Positions 1-9,067 are shown, numbered from the stretch's first letter. The stretch is DNA of 64,000 nt from Pseudomonadota bacterium (GCA_021777765.1 JAJYDF010000003.1:120038-184037); one strand, 5' to 3'. Notes: generated by a model from the letters alone, not told the origin. Numbers and translations: made by a program.

Positions 1-1426
1 ATTTAATTGCATCAGACATCACGATCGGTCTACCCCATTCGCGTTGTGTTTCACCGGGCCATTTAGAGGTTGCATCGAAACCAATTTTGCCACCTAATCC
101 TGATACGGGTGAGGCAAAATCTAAGTAATCAATGGGAGTATTTTCTACTATTACCGAATCGCGTGCTGGATCCATTCTGGTGGTCATAGCCCAAATAACA
201 TCACGCCAATCACGCGCATTAATATCTGCATCAGTGACAACAATAAATTTGGTATACATAAATTGTTTTAAAAAAGACCATACGCCAAATAAAACGCGTT
301 TTGCATGACCTGGATATTGTTTTTTCATCGTCACCACAGCAAAACGATATGAACATCCTTCCGGTGGTAAATAAAAATCAATTATTTCAGGAAATTGTTT
401 TTGCAAAAGGGGAATAAATACTTCATTTAATGCAACACCCAACATAGCTGGTTCATCTGGTGGACGCCCTGTATAAGTACTGTGATAAATGGGATTTTCT
501 CGGGTGGTAATACAATCAATGGTAAATACGGGAAAATGTTCTGCTTCATTATAATAACCGGTGTGATCACCAAAAGGTCCTTCTAGTGCTGTTTCACCGG
601 GATTAATATGTCCTTCTAAAATAATTTCTGCTGTTGCGGGCACTTGTAAATCATTCGTTATGCATTGCACTAATTCTGTTTTACTATCACGTAATAATCC
701 TGCAAATGCATATTCAGATAATGTATCAGGAATAGGCGTGACAGCAGCAAGAACAGTCGCTGGATCTGCGCCCAATACAACAGATATTGGAAATGGTTTA
801 CCAGGGTGTGCTTGCTGCCAAGCGCGATAATCTAATGCACCACCACGATGTGCTAACCAACGCATTATGACTTTATTTTTTGCAATAACTTGTTGCCGAT
901 AAATACCTAAGTTTTGTCGAGTTTGTGTTGGGCCTTTTGTGACAACTAATCCCCAAGTAATTAATGGCGCCACATCTTCCGGCCAACAGGTTTGAATAGG
1001 TAATTCATTTAAATCAACTTGATCACCTTTAATTATTTTAAATTGGCAAGGCGCATTTTTGACAATTTTTGGCATCATTTGTAAGGCTTTTTTGACTAAT
1101 GGTAATTTTGACCATGCGTCTTTTAGTCCTTGTGGTGGTGATGGTTCTTTAAGTGCTGCTAACATTTGGCCAATGTCGCGTAATGCTGAAATATCATCTT
1201 GTCCCATGGCCATAGCAATTCGTTTTGTGGTGCCAAATAAATTGGCTAATACCGGAATATTAAATCCAGTAGGATTTTCAAATAATAATGCGGGGCCAGA
1301 TGATTTTAGAGTACGATCACATATTTCAGTGATTTCTAAATTGGGAGATATTGGAAGTTTAATTCGAATTAATTCATTTTCATTTTCGAGTTTGTTAATA
1401 AATTCTCGGAGATCGTGATATTTCAT
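1..1426 (-). CDS. ubiD: UbiD, 4-hydroxy-3-polyprenylbenzoate decarboxylase (3' end cut by window edge)
   Basis: Prenylated-FMN-dependent decarboxylase of ubiquinone synthesis; removes the carboxyl group of 4-hydroxy-3-polyprenylbenzoate. The reading frame is open from an ATG at 1426 to the left edge (about 475 codons; the family is close to 490-500, so only the last few residues should be missing). Translation starts [14 protein letters not shown] and contains the family's [11 protein letters not shown] N-terminal block, [16 protein letters not shown], and the [11 protein letters not shown] motif of the prFMN site. It lies downstream of rho in the same direction; rho and ubiD are close neighbours in Pseudomonas too, so this is conserved synteny. 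A 180-bp inverted repeat separates it from rho, so co-transcription would have to cross that structure. Confidence 0.95.
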   Translation of the reverse strand, partial: MKYHDLREFINKLENENELIRIKLPISPNLEITEICDRTLKSSGPALLFENPTGFNIPVLANLFGTTKRIAMAMGQDDISALRDIGQMLAALKEPSPPQGLKDAWSKLPLVKKALQMMPKIVKNAPCQFKIIKGDQVDLNELPIQTCWPEDVAPLITWGLVVTKGPTQTRQNLGIYRQQVIAKNKVIMRWLAHRGGALDYRAWQQAHPGKPFPISVVLGADPATVLAAVTPIPDTLSEYAFAGLLRDSKTELVQCITNDLQVPATAEIILEGHINPGETALEGPFGDHTGYYNEAEHFPVFTIDCITTRENPIYHSTYTGRPPDEPAMLGVALNEVFIPLLQKQFPEIIDFYLPPEGCSYRFAVVTMKKQYPGHAKRVLFGVWSFLKQFMYTKFIVVTDADINARDWRDVIWAMTTRMDPARDSVIVENTPIDYLDFASPVSGLGGKIGFDATSKWPGETQREWGRPIVMSDAIK

Positions 1427-1435
1427 TAATGACCT

Positions 1436-1615
1436 ATGTAGCCTGGGTGAAGCCATACGACAAAGACAGTTATTCTAAAATGTTAATTTTCTTCTGCAAT
1501 ATTAATTTATTTCTCTGGCGGAACCCGGGTTTCGCCGTGAAATTAATCAAAATTATCATGAATAATTATTTCGAATTACTTAATAATTTATTAATTTGCT
1601 TCACCCAGGCTACAT
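1436..1615. repeat. Family A inverted-repeat element, copy 1
   Basis: Bounded by exact 18-bp terminal inverted repeats (ATGTAGCCTGGGTGAAGC at 1436-1453 and its reverse complement at 1598-1615), with a central GCGGAACCCGGGTTTCGCC motif near 1518-1535. No ORF inside. It begins 10 bases beyond the ubiD start and ends 4 bases from the rho stop codon. Related copies are at 3154-3358 and 24003-24207. Looks like a REP/MITE-type non-autonomous element. Confidence 0.8.
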
Positions 1616-1619
1616 TTAA

Positions 1620-2879
1620 TTATCCGCGTTTCATTGCGTCGAAAAATTCATCATTTGTTTTTGTGCTTCGCAAACGATCAATTAAAAATTCCATCGCCGC
1701 TAATTCATCCATAGGATGTAATAATTTACGTAAAATCCACATTTTTTGTAATTCGTCGGGTTTAGTTAATAACTCTTCACGACGTGTACCAGAACGATTA
1801 ATATTAATTGCAGGATAAACACGTTTTTCAGCAATACGTCTATCCAAATGCAATTCCATATTACCGGTTCCTTTGAATTCTTCGTAAATTACGTCATCCA
1901 TTTTAGAACCAGTGTCAATTAATGCTGTTGCAATAATTGTTAAACTGCCACCTTCTTCAATATTACGTGCAGCACCAAAAAATCGTTTTGGACGTTGCAA
2001 TGCATTAGCATCAACACCACCGGTTAATACCTTACCTGATGCAGGAACAACCGTATTATAAGCACGTGCTAAACGCGTAATAGAATCTAATAAAATCACG
2101 ACATCACGTTTATGTTCAACTAATCTTTTGGCTTTTTCGATAACCATTTCTGCAACTTGTACGTGACGTGTTGCGGGTTCATCAAAGGTACTTGCGATCA
2201 CTTCACCACGTACTGAACGTGACATTTCTGTGACTTCTTCAGGACGTTCATCAATTAATAAGACAATTAAATAACATTCAGGATGATTTTCAGTTATGGA
2301 TTGCGCAATATTTTGCAGCATCATTGTTTTACCCGCTTTCGGTGGAGAAACAATTAATCCACGTTGTCCTTTACCGACCGGTGATGCTAAATCAATAACA
2401 CGCGCCGTAATATCTTCCGTACTGCCATTACCTCTTTCCATTTTAATTCTTTGATTTGGAAATAATGGTGTGAGATTTTCAAATAATACTTTATTTTTTG
2501 CATTTTCAGGCGCATCAAAATTAATTTCATTGACTTTTAATAATGCAAAATAACGTTCGCCTTCTTTTGGCGGACGAATTTTTCCACTGATGGTATCGCC
2601 AGTATGTAAATTAAAGCGGCGAATTTGACTGGGTGAAACATAAATATCATCTGACCCTGCAAGATAAGATTCTTCTGCAGCGCGCAAAAAGCCAAATCCA
2701 TCTTGAAGAATTTCTAATACACCATCACCTGAAATATCCTCACCGCGTTTTGCATGCGCTTTGAGAATACTAAAAATCATGTCTTTTTTGTGGGAGCGGG
2801 CTAGATTTTCTAAGCCCATTTCTTGTGCAATTACAATTAATTCTGCTGGGGTTTTCTTTTTCAATTCCGTTAAATTCAT
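1620..2879 (-). CDS. rho: Transcription termination factor Rho
   Basis: Hexameric RNA-dependent ATPase that ends transcription. Length 419 aa matches the family (E. coli 419). Visible parts: N-terminal Rho-N helix bundle (1-45), cold-shock-like RNA-binding domain (about 50-125), RecA-like motor with Walker [13 protein letters not shown] (K184), Walker [18 protein letters not shown]-loop [21 protein letters not shown]-loop [18 protein letters not shown]. Start ATG is preceded by a GAGAG Shine-Dalgarno. The expected upstream neighbour trxA is absent; a divergent acyl-CoA dehydrogenase lies there. The leader (2880 to about 3100) is long and carries a palindrome, which fits the known autoregulation of rho by its leader; that is inference here. 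Confidence 0.98.
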   Translation of the reverse strand: MNLTELKKKTPAELIVIAQEMGLENLARSHKKDMIFSILKAHAKRGEDISGDGVLEILQDGFGFLRAAEESYLAGSDDIYVSPSQIRRFNLHTGDTISGKIRPPKEGERYFALLKVNEINFDAPENAKNKVLFENLTPLFPNQRIKMERGNGSTEDITARVIDLASPVGKGQRGLIVSPPKAGKTMMLQNIAQSITENHPECYLIVLLIDERPEEVTEMSRSVRGEVIASTFDEPATRHVQVAEMVIEKAKRLVEHKRDVVILLDSITRLARAYNTVVPASGKVLTGGVDANALQRPKRFFGAARNIEEGGSLTIIATALIDTGSKMDDVIYEEFKGTGNMELHLDRRIAEKRVYPAININRSGTRREELLTKPDELQKMWILRKLLHPMDELAAMEFLIDRLRSTKTNDEFFDAMKRG

Positions 2880-2934
2880 AACTCTCTCTAAATAAAAATG
2901 GTTAATAAATTAAAAATAGACATTAATCAATTTG

Positions 2935-2940
2935 ATTATA
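2935..2940 (-). promoter_or_regulatory. Probable rho promoter, -10 element (proximal)
   Basis: Perfect TATAAT on the minus strand, about 55 bases upstream of the rho ATG. The -35 region 17 bases further (CGCAAG) is poor. A second perfect TATAAT lies at 3097-3102 (minus), giving a possible distal start and a leader of about 210 bases. Confidence 0.35.
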
Positions 2941-3034
2941 CTCGATAGCTTTTTAGCCTTGCGAAGTACGCCGGATTGCGATACGAAATACGAGGAATAA
3001 ACAAAGAGGCGGTACTGTTGATTTCAATAAAACG

Positions 3035-3049
3035 GTGCTAGGCTAGCAC
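3035..3049. promoter_or_regulatory. 15-bp palindrome in the rho leader
   Basis: GTGCTAGGCTAGCAC is a perfect palindrome around a central G, between the two candidate rho promoters. It could be a hairpin in the rho leader RNA from the distal promoter or an operator. Nothing else recognisable is seen in 2880-3153. Confidence 0.3.
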
Positions 3050-3153
3050 GTAAAAAGAGAGTCGTCTAGTCCTCAATGTGTAAGTGATAAACTTAAATTA
3101 TACTAGACAATTTCTTGGTAACGATTCAGCAATATCATTCCGATATGGGAATA

Positions 3154-3358
3154 ATGTAGCCTGGGTGCAGTCAATTGATGTAATTCCATATTGTGATTAA
3201 ATCTGAAATTAAGATTTAATTAATTAGAACCCTTGACGAAACCCGGGAATCTTACAAAATTATTCCCGGGTTTCGCCAGCAATACTAATTAATTTGTGAT
3301 GAGACTATATTTAAATTGCAATTATATATACTCTCTTTTGGCTACACTCAGGCTACAT
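3154..3358. repeat. Family A inverted-repeat element, copy 2
   Basis: About 205 bp. Ends ATGTAGCCTGGGTG and CACTCAGGCTACAT; a strong internal hairpin (GAAACCCGGGAAT pairing with ATTCCCGGGTTTC) at about 3237-3282. No ORF. Lies between rho and the divergent acyl-CoA dehydrogenase. Copy 1 has only one of the two CCCGGG arms and is correspondingly shorter. Confidence 0.8.
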
Positions 3359-3433
3359 GTAAATCATATTGACAATATTGAATATTTACCTTTCTTGAAA
3401 CAATTTAATTATGTGATAAACAGGGATTAGATT

Positions 3434-4582
3434 ATGACTGACATTACTGAAGAACAACATGCAATAAGAAATATGGCAAGACAATTTGCTAATGAAGCTT
3501 TGGCGCCCAATGCAAAACACTGGGATGAACAACAAATATTTCCCATCGAAACATTTAAACAAGCAGCTCAATTAGGATTTGCGGGAATTTATGTACGCAG
3601 TGAAAGTGGCGGCAGCGGACTTTCTCGTGTTGATGCAGCAATTTTATTTGAAGAATTATCTGCTGCATGCGTATCTACTGCTGCTTATTTATCAATTCAT
3701 AATATGGTTGTCTGGATGATCGATCAATTTGGTAATGATGAACAACGAAAACAATGGTTACCTTCTTTAATTACCATGGATCATTTTGCGAGTTATTGTT
3801 TAACAGAACCTGGATCAGGATCAGATGCTGCCTCATTAAAAACAACTGCAGTACGGGATGGCGATCATTATATTTTAAATGGCGCAAAATCATTTATTTC
3901 AGGTGGTTCAGTGAGCGATGTTTATTTATGCATGGTGCGCACTGGTGAAAAAGGCGCAAAAGGCATATCCGCAATTATTGTTCCCAAAAATACACCCGGA
4001 TTAAGTTTTGGCAAAAAAGAAATTAAATTAGGTTGGAATAGTCAACCAACAACTATGGTATTTTTTGATAATTGTCGCGTCCCCATTATTAATCGTATTG
4101 GTAATGAAAATGAAGGATTTAAAATTGCATTATCTGGATTAAATGGCGGCAGAATAAATATTGCCGCATGTTCATTAGGTGGTGCACGCGCTTGTTTAAC
4201 ATTAGCGAGAAATTATATTAATGAACGCCAGCAATTTGGTCAAAAATTGGCAGAATTTGAAGCATTGCAATTTAAAATTGCTGATATGGCAACAGATTTA
4301 GAAGCAGCAAGATTAATGGTACACCGCGGCGCACGCGCCATCGATAATAATCATCCTGAAGCAGCATTATATTGTGCTATGGCAAAAAGATTTGCCACAG
4401 ATAAAGGATTTGCCATTTGTAATGACGCATTACAATTATATGGTGGTTATGGTTATTTGCGTGAATACCCCATTGAAAGGTATTTCCGTGATTTACGAGT
4501 ACATCAAATTTTAGAGGGAACTAATGAAATAATGCGCGTGATTATTTCCAGAAAAGTCTTACAGGAAGCATTTGAGTTTTAA
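3434..4582 (+). CDS. Acyl-CoA dehydrogenase, probable isobutyryl-CoA dehydrogenase
   Basis: FAD-dependent oxidation of a short branched acyl-CoA to its 2-enoyl-CoA. 382 aa, standard for the family. N-terminal helical domain, beta-domain with YCLTEPGSGSDAASLKT (FAD/acyl contact), C-terminal helical domain with RQQFGQKLAEFEALQFKIAD, LYGGYGYLREYPIERYFRD, and the catalytic glutamate in ILEGTNEIMR (E361). The C-terminal position of that base excludes the isovaleryl-type arrangement. Because an enoyl-CoA hydratase and a 3-hydroxyisobutyryl-CoA hydrolase follow at 5600-7458, the valine pathway substrate isobutyryl-CoA is the best guess; exact chain preference cannot be read from sequence. Confidence 0.88.
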   Translation: MTDITEEQHAIRNMARQFANEALAPNAKHWDEQQIFPIETFKQAAQLGFAGIYVRSESGGSGLSRVDAAILFEELSAACVSTAAYLSIHNMVVWMIDQFGNDEQRKQWLPSLITMDHFASYCLTEPGSGSDAASLKTTAVRDGDHYILNGAKSFISGGSVSDVYLCMVRTGEKGAKGISAIIVPKNTPGLSFGKKEIKLGWNSQPTTMVFFDNCRVPIINRIGNENEGFKIALSGLNGGRINIAACSLGGARACLTLARNYINERQQFGQKLAEFEALQFKIADMATDLEAARLMVHRGARAIDNNHPEAALYCAMAKRFATDKGFAICNDALQLYGGYGYLREYPIERYFRDLRVHQILEGTNEIMRVIISRKVLQEAFEF

Positions 4583-4587
4583 TAAGC

Positions 4588-4593
4588 TATAAT
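4588..4593 (+). promoter_or_regulatory. -10 element of lipoprotein gene 1
   Basis: TATAAT within GCTATAATTAAT, 36 bases before the first tiny lipoprotein ATG; the same block CAGCTATAATTAAT recurs at 4923-4936 before lipoprotein gene 2 at an equal distance. No convincing -35 in either, so the duplication itself is the main support. Confidence 0.5.
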
Positions 4594-4628
4594 TAATTCA
4601 TAACAAAAACCCTAAATGGAGGTTGGTT

Positions 4629-4748
4629 ATGAAAAAATTAAGCAAGGTTTTATGCGCAATTATCTTAGCATCACTCATATCAGGGTGCACGATGAGTTAT
4701 ATTGACGCCTATTATGATTACCCACCACACAGTATTATTGTTTATTGA
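4629..4748 (+). CDS. Tiny lipoprotein, tandem family member 1 (39 aa)
   Basis: Encodes 39 residues starting MKKLSKVLCAII; a lipobox ISGC places the lipidated cysteine at residue 20, leaving a mature peptide of about 20 residues rich in Tyr, Asp and Pro. A strong ribosome site (TGGAGG) sits 8 bases before ATG. Two close relatives follow at 4969 and 5359, sharing the signal peptide including an unusual Cys at position 9. Function unknown; small bacterial lipoproteins of this size include entericidin-type peptides, but there is no sequence match to claim that. Below the size limit of most gene finders. Confidence 0.75.
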   Translation: MKKLSKVLCAIILASLISGCTMSYIDAYYDYPPHSIIVY

Positions 4749-4768
4749 TTTAATCAAAAACTAATTTA

Positions 4769-4803
4769 ACCCGGACAAAGAAGCGACCGCAACATGTCCG
4801 GGT
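4769..4803. repeat. Family C hairpin, copy 1
   Basis: ACCCGGACA pairs with TGTCCGGGT across a 17-base loop. It lies 20 bases after lipoprotein gene 1 and resembles the palindromes at 42404-42444 and 50594-50635. It could act as a transcript 3' end, though no T-run follows. Confidence 0.5.
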
Positions 4804-4873
4804 AAATTGATCCTTATGTAAAGAGAGCTAGCATCATCTTTCAACTTATAAATAATTTTAATACGATTGTACT

Positions 4874-4893
4874 CTGATGAATTTTTTCATCAG
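4874..4893. terminator. Hairpin with loop of four T before lipoprotein gene 2
   Basis: CTGATGAA-TTTT-TTCATCAG, a perfect 8-bp stem between lipoprotein genes 1 and 2. Weak as an intrinsic terminator because it is AT-rich and followed only by TTTC. Confidence 0.3.
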
Positions 4894-4968
4894 TTTCATA
4901 GATGATATTTAACCCATTTAATCAGCTATAATTAATACATAACAAAAATCCCTAAAAGGAGGTTAGTT

Positions 4969-5112
4969 ATGAAAAAAATAAGCAAGGTTTTATGCGCAAT
5001 TATGTTAGCAACAATGTTATCGGGTTGCGTAGTATATGGAGGCGGATATTATCATCCTTATCATCCATATTATTGGGGCCCACCAGTTGGTGTTGGCGTT
5101 GGTGTTTGGTAA
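4969..5112 (+). CDS. Tiny lipoprotein, tandem family member 2 (47 aa)
   Basis: 47 residues starting MKKISKVLCAIMLATMLSGC; lipobox LSGC, lipidated Cys20. The mature part (27 aa) is Gly/Tyr/His/Pro-rich and ends in a VGVGVGVW run. AAAGGAGGTTAG ribosome site, and the upstream 45 bases match those of member 1 almost base for base, so promoter, ribosome site and signal peptide were duplicated together while the mature peptide diverged. The Gly/Tyr-rich tail is typical of surface-exposed or secreted short peptides; role unknown. Confidence 0.78.
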   Translation: MKKISKVLCAIMLATMLSGCVVYGGGYYHPYHPYYWGPPVGVGVGVW

Positions 5113-5130
5113 TTATTTAAACGAAGTAAT

Positions 5131-5321
5131 CGTAGTATGGACTGAGCGCAAAAAGAGATAATTTTAATTGAAAAAAATTAAATTACATTCATTTATCTTT
5201 ATTTCAACTGCGCAATGTCCAAAAAATAATTGTCGGACCTCGCCTTGTTCTTAATATTTTAACTGTTTATTACAAATTTAATACAGTGAATTAGATATTA
5301 CTTTGCTTAGTCTGGCCTACG
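5131..5321. repeat. Family B inverted-repeat element, copy 1
   Basis: Starts CGTAGTATGGACTGAGC and ends GCTTAGTCTGGCCTACG (imperfect inverted ends). The centre holds CAATGTCC and GTCGGACCTCGCC arms. The element at 59116-59302 shows the same ends, with the centre in reverse orientation. No ORF; lies between lipoprotein genes 2 and 3. Confidence 0.65.
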
Positions 5322-5358
5322 ACTCCTTAAAGCATAAAATTCCATAAGGAGGTTTCTT

Positions 5359-5478
5359 ATGAAGAAAATCAGCATGATTTTATGCGCTATAGCTCTAGTA
5401 TTCGTTCTCACCGGTTGTACATCATTCGGGCAAGGATATAACTGGGAAGGTCATAATTCTGTGTTTGACTTGTTTTAA
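5359..5478 (+). CDS. Tiny lipoprotein, tandem family member 3 (39 aa)
   Basis: 39 residues starting MKKISMILCAIALVF; lipobox LTGC, lipidated Cys20, mature part 20 residues with no resemblance to the other two except length. ATAAGGAGG ribosome site 8 bases before ATG. The conserved signal peptide (Cys9, Cys20) makes it a third paralogue. Separated from member 2 by the family B repeat, so it probably has its own promoter. Function unknown. Confidence 0.75.
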   Translation: MKKISMILCAIALVFVLTGCTSFGQGYNWEGHNSVFDLF

Positions 5479-5599
5479 ATGACGTGTGATGGATTTTAAA
5501 TTAATTAGCAGTTTTGAATATCGCTGTTAAAAAATCTTTGATGACAAGAATGATCAAACAGATATAATTATAAAATTCTAGTTCATCAAGGAGATATTC

Positions 5600-6388
5600 A
5601 TGTCCACTACTTTTAACAACATAGAAGTGAATCAAAATAATTTAGGAATTTTACGCATCACTTTATCCCGTCCAGACAAACTCAATGCATTAAATAGTGA
5701 ATTATTACATGAATTACACCAGATTTTAGTTACTGCACAAAAAGATAATCAAGTTAAAGCACTATTAATTACTGGCGCAGGAAAAGCTTTTTGTGCTGGC
5801 GCAGATATTTCACAACTCGCTGCTTTAACACCTCAACAAGGATATGAATTCGCAAAAAAAGGACAATCCATATTCAGATTATTAGAACAATTGGGTAAAC
5901 CATCCCTCGCTGCGATCAATGGTTACGCATTTGGTGGTGGTTGTGAATTAGCAATGTCTGCAACATTACGCATCAGTGCACCTACTGCACAATTTGGTCA
6001 ACCTGAAGTGAAATTAGGAGTTATTCCAGGATATGGTGGCACACAACGTTTAGCACGATTAATTGGTAAAGGCCGTGCATTAGATTTATGTTTAACAGGA
6101 CGATTTATTAAAGCAGAAGAAGCGTTGCAATGGGGATTAACCACAGAAATAACAACAGCAGAAAATTTATTAACTCGCGCTGAAGAAATTTTAACCAATG
6201 TAATTCATCTAGCTCCATTAGCGATTAGTAGTGCCATGACAGTTATTGATGCTGGTTATGATTTAACATTAAACGATGCATTAGAATTAGAAGCTGCGCA
6301 TTTTGCAATGTTATGTGGTAGTAATGATAAACAAATTGGTACTACCGCTTTTTTAAACAAACAAGCTGCGGAGTTTACCGGAAAATGA
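5600..6388 (+). CDS. Enoyl-CoA hydratase (crotonase family)
   Basis: 262 aa. Adds water to a 2-enoyl-CoA; with its neighbours, most likely methacrylyl-CoA to 3-hydroxyisobutyryl-CoA in valine breakdown. Oxyanion-hole motif AFCAGADI (64-70), and the two hydratase glutamates are present: E116 in FGGGCELAMS and E136 in GQPEVKLGVIPGYGGTQRL, 20 apart as in mitochondrial crotonase. Good ribosome site AAGGAGA. Its stop overlaps the start of the next gene (ATGA), so the two are translationally coupled. Confidence 0.93.
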   Translation: MSTTFNNIEVNQNNLGILRITLSRPDKLNALNSELLHELHQILVTAQKDNQVKALLITGAGKAFCAGADISQLAALTPQQGYEFAKKGQSIFRLLEQLGKPSLAAINGYAFGGGCELAMSATLRISAPTAQFGQPEVKLGVIPGYGGTQRLARLIGKGRALDLCLTGRFIKAEEALQWGLTTEITTAENLLTRAEEILTNVIHLAPLAISSAMTVIDAGYDLTLNDALELEAAHFAMLCGSNDKQIGTTAFLNKQAAEFTGK

Positions 6389-7458
6389 TGAATTCAGAAG
6401 ATATTATTTTTAATGAAATTGCAGGAAAAGGTGGCAATCTGGGCCAGATCATTTTAAATCGCCCTGCTGCGTTAAATGCCTTAACACAAACAATGATTCA
6501 ACAAATGGCTAAGCAATTAACAGAATGGTCATCAGCTGATCATATTAAAGCGGTCATTATTCGTGGTGCGGGCGATAAAGCATTTTGTGCCGGCGGTGAT
6601 ATTCGTAAATTATATGATGTAGGCAAAATAAATCCTGCTGAAGCGCTGACATTTTTTTATGATGAATATCGTTTAAATTATCAAATTAAATGTTTAAAAA
6701 AACCTTATATTTCTTTTCTCGACGGTATCACTATGGGAGGCGGCGCAGGCGTATCAGTCCATGGATCACATCGAGTTGCAACCGAACGATTTGTTTTCGC
6801 CATGCCTGAAACAGGAATTGGTTTTTTTACTGATATTGGTGGTAGTTATTTTTTATCAAGATGTCCAGATAATATGGGCATTTATTTTGGATTGACTGGC
6901 GCACGGATTAAAACGGCTGATGCGTTTTATGCAGGCATTATTAATCATATTATTCCTCAAACTAAATTAGATGCTGTGATTAATCAATTAGCTGAAACAG
7001 AATTTGATCAATCTGCACATCAACAAACCAGTGATATATTACAACAATTTTCAGTGACACCAGAAACACCATCGTTAATCAATCATCGTGATGATATTAA
7101 AAATTGTTTTGCAGCAAATACTGTCGAAGAAATTCTTGATTTATTAAATCAAAATAATTCAACATGGTGTCAAGAAGCGGTAAAAATCATGTCAACCAAA
7201 TCACCGACCAGTTTGAAAATTGTTTTAGAACAAATACACCGTGGCGCCAAATTAGAGTTCGCATCGTGTATGCAAATGGAATATGGTTTAGTAAAACATT
7301 TTTTAGCGGGACATGATTTGTATGAAGGAATTCGTGCGGTATTGGTTGATAAAGATCAAAATCCACACTGGAACCCTGCGAAATTATCTGATGTGAGCAA
7401 TGAAATAATAAACATTTATTTTGAACCGATTGAACCCGCATTACCATTAGATAATTAA
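6385..7458 (+). CDS. 3-hydroxyisobutyryl-CoA hydrolase (HIBCH type)
   Basis: 357 aa, the usual length of HIBCH rather than of plain hydratases. Crotonase fold thioesterase that frees 3-hydroxyisobutyrate from CoA, a valine-specific step. Motifs: KAFCAGGDIRKLYD, GITMGGGAGVSVHGSHRVATE, FAMPETGIGFFTDIGGSYFL, and the extended C-terminal domain with SPTSLKIVLEQ. Starts 4 bases inside the preceding hydratase gene; a second ATG follows directly (6388). The next pathway enzymes (3-hydroxyisobutyrate and methylmalonate-semialdehyde dehydrogenases) are not in the window. Confidence 0.92.
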   Translation: MMNSEDIIFNEIAGKGGNLGQIILNRPAALNALTQTMIQQMAKQLTEWSSADHIKAVIIRGAGDKAFCAGGDIRKLYDVGKINPAEALTFFYDEYRLNYQIKCLKKPYISFLDGITMGGGAGVSVHGSHRVATERFVFAMPETGIGFFTDIGGSYFLSRCPDNMGIYFGLTGARIKTADAFYAGIINHIIPQTKLDAVINQLAETEFDQSAHQQTSDILQQFSVTPETPSLINHRDDIKNCFAANTVEEILDLLNQNNSTWCQEAVKIMSTKSPTSLKIVLEQIHRGAKLEFASCMQMEYGLVKHFLAGHDLYEGIRAVLVDKDQNPHWNPAKLSDVSNEIINIYFEPIEPALPLDN

Positions 7459-7476
7459 TTTATTCATCCTTTTTTT

Positions 7477-7500
7477 CCTTCTCCCGCGAGCGGGAGAAGG
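7477..7500. repeat. Family D palindrome, copy 1 (possible terminator)
   Basis: CCTTCTCCCGC-GA-GCGGGAGAAGG, flanked by T7 on the left and A7 on the right, so it can serve as an intrinsic terminator in the leftward direction and a hairpin in either. Lies between the HIBCH gene and maf. Seven other copies in the window. Confidence 0.75.
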
Positions 7501-7527
7501 AAAAAAACATAATGAGAGAACCATTTA

Positions 7528-8109
7528 ATGTTAAATACTAAATCATTACCATTAATCCTCGCCTCCACCTCCCCCGCACGCAAAAAATTATTAGAACGTT
7601 TGCAAATCCCCTTCACAATAATTCCCTCACACGTTGATGAAACACCATTACCCAATGAATCGCCTGAACAATTAGTCCGCCGTTTAGCCGAATTAAAAGC
7701 GCGCACCGTCGCAGAAAGACATCCTAACTCATTAATCATCGGCGCGGATCAAGTATTAATTTTAGAAAATACTATTCAAGGCAAACCGTTAACGCACGAA
7801 AATGCTGTAAAACAATTACTGGCAGCGAGTGGTAAAAAAGTGAATTCTTTAACCGGATTGTGTGTTTTAAACACCAAAAATAATCAAATACAAATAGATA
7901 TAGCGCATTATGAAGTTGTATACAGAGAATTATCTCTCGAAACAATTGAATGGTATCTCGCTAAAGATCAACCTTATCAATGTGCTGGTAGTATTCGTGC
8001 TGAAGAATTGGGTATTGTATTAATAAAAGAAATGTATGGACGTGATCCCACTGCACTAACTGGTCTTCCACTAATGTTGTTAATTGATATGTTTTCAAAT
8101 TTTACATGA
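7528..8109 (+). CDS. Maf/YceF-type nucleoside triphosphate pyrophosphatase
   Basis: 193 aa. Hydrolyses modified nucleoside triphosphates (YceF subgroup: 7-methyl-GTP). N-terminal LILASTSPARKKLLERL with the SxxR substrate loop, later PSHVDET, ELKARTVAE, IIGADQVL, GKPLTHENA, and YQCAGSIRAEELG. In E. coli yceF lies convergent to rluC, which is divergent from rne. The same relative order and orientation is kept here (maf rightward, rluC leftward, rne rightward), but about 4 kb of effector-like genes separate maf from rluC. This supports the YceF assignment. Confidence 0.9.
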   Translation: MLNTKSLPLILASTSPARKKLLERLQIPFTIIPSHVDETPLPNESPEQLVRRLAELKARTVAERHPNSLIIGADQVLILENTIQGKPLTHENAVKQLLAASGKKVNSLTGLCVLNTKNNQIQIDIAHYEVVYRELSLETIEWYLAKDQPYQCAGSIRAEELGIVLIKEMYGRDPTALTGLPLMLLIDMFSNFT

Positions 8110-8225
8110 ACCTATAAAAATTAATTTAAATTACAGTTCTTAATAAAAACACAACATACCAAAGAATATCGCATATACCTCATTGTTAATTTTAATAGTG
8201 TAATTACAAAATTATAAATCTATCT

Positions 8226-8957
8226 CTAAGAGGGCTTTTCATATTTCTGAAATGATTGCTCAGCATGATTTTTCCAATACTGTTCACGACTATTGGCATA
8301 TTTTCTTAATAAAACATCCGCACCATGGATTTTTTCCATTTGTCTTCTAAATATTTCTATGTCTTCTTTATAGTTAACAATACCTAGTAATGAAGCGTCA
8401 GCTATCTTATGAGCAAGCTTATCAATTTCTTCTCTTTTATGTAATTCTGCACTATATAATTTCAATAATTTCATATCATTCACTTTGTTATCAGAACGCC
8501 ATTTTGCAATATATTGACCAATTTGTTGGCTTGCATTTTGCATTGAATATAAATAATTTGAAGTGCCGTAATCAATTTGTCCTTTTTTGAAGAAATCTAA
8601 TTCTCTTGTCAATGCTTTATCTAAGTCCGATTTAACAACTTCTAAAGGTAAACCGACAATACCTTTTTTGTGAGTTTTTGTGATTAGATCTAAAGATTTA
8701 TTTAAATCATCCGTCTTAATACCATTTCTTTCACGCATTATATCGATATAATTTCTAATCGCTTTTGTTTCTCTATGACTATTTAAATGAACTGAGGTCT
8801 CGACATCTAATTTACCATTTTTGTATAATTGTGCCTCGTATTCTAATTGTTCGTTTATCTTTTCAACTAACTTACTTTTACCACCCATCATCTTTGTAGC
8901 AACCGTATTAAATTCGGCTTCAATTCTATCAAATACTTCTTTAGCTCTAGTACTCAT
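8226..8957 (-). CDS. Unknown helical protein, effector-like cluster gene 4
   Basis: 243 aa from the ATG at 8957, which has an AAGGGG ribosome site; a longer frame from a TTG at 8993 has none. Highly charged, predicted all-helical, no signal peptide or membrane segment (MSTRAKEVFDRIEAEFN at the N terminus). I recognise no domain. Last of four leftward genes (12223 to 8226) between maf and rluC; the group includes an ankyrin protein and two coiled-coil proteins, so a host-directed role is plausible but only inferred from company. Faces maf convergently across 116 bases. Confidence 0.8.
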   Translation of the reverse strand: MSTRAKEVFDRIEAEFNTVATKMMGGKSKLVEKINEQLEYEAQLYKNGKLDVETSVHLNSHRETKAIRNYIDIMRERNGIKTDDLNKSLDLITKTHKKGIVGLPLEVVKSDLDKALTRELDFFKKGQIDYGTSNYLYSMQNASQQIGQYIAKWRSDNKVNDMKLLKLYSAELHKREEIDKLAHKIADASLLGIVNYKEDIEIFRRQMEKIHGADVLLRKYANSREQYWKNHAEQSFQKYEKPS

Positions 8958-9067
8958 ATTTCTTACCCCTTTTTGTTGTTCAATCCGTGTCAAATCATTT
9001 GATATCTAATACATATAATTGTTAACATAAATTTCATTTAGCCATTATTAAATACAATATGAACATT

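Noticed and set aside
1059..1818. Plus-strand frames of 119 and 129 codons at the left end
   Set aside because: They lie opposite ubiD, the family A repeat and the end of rho; the minus-strand products are certain.
2941..3000. CTTGCGAAGTACGCCGGATTGCG in the rho leader as another REP copy or RNA gene
   Set aside because: It recalls REP sequences with GCCGGATT but has no inverted partner nearby and no second copy in the window.
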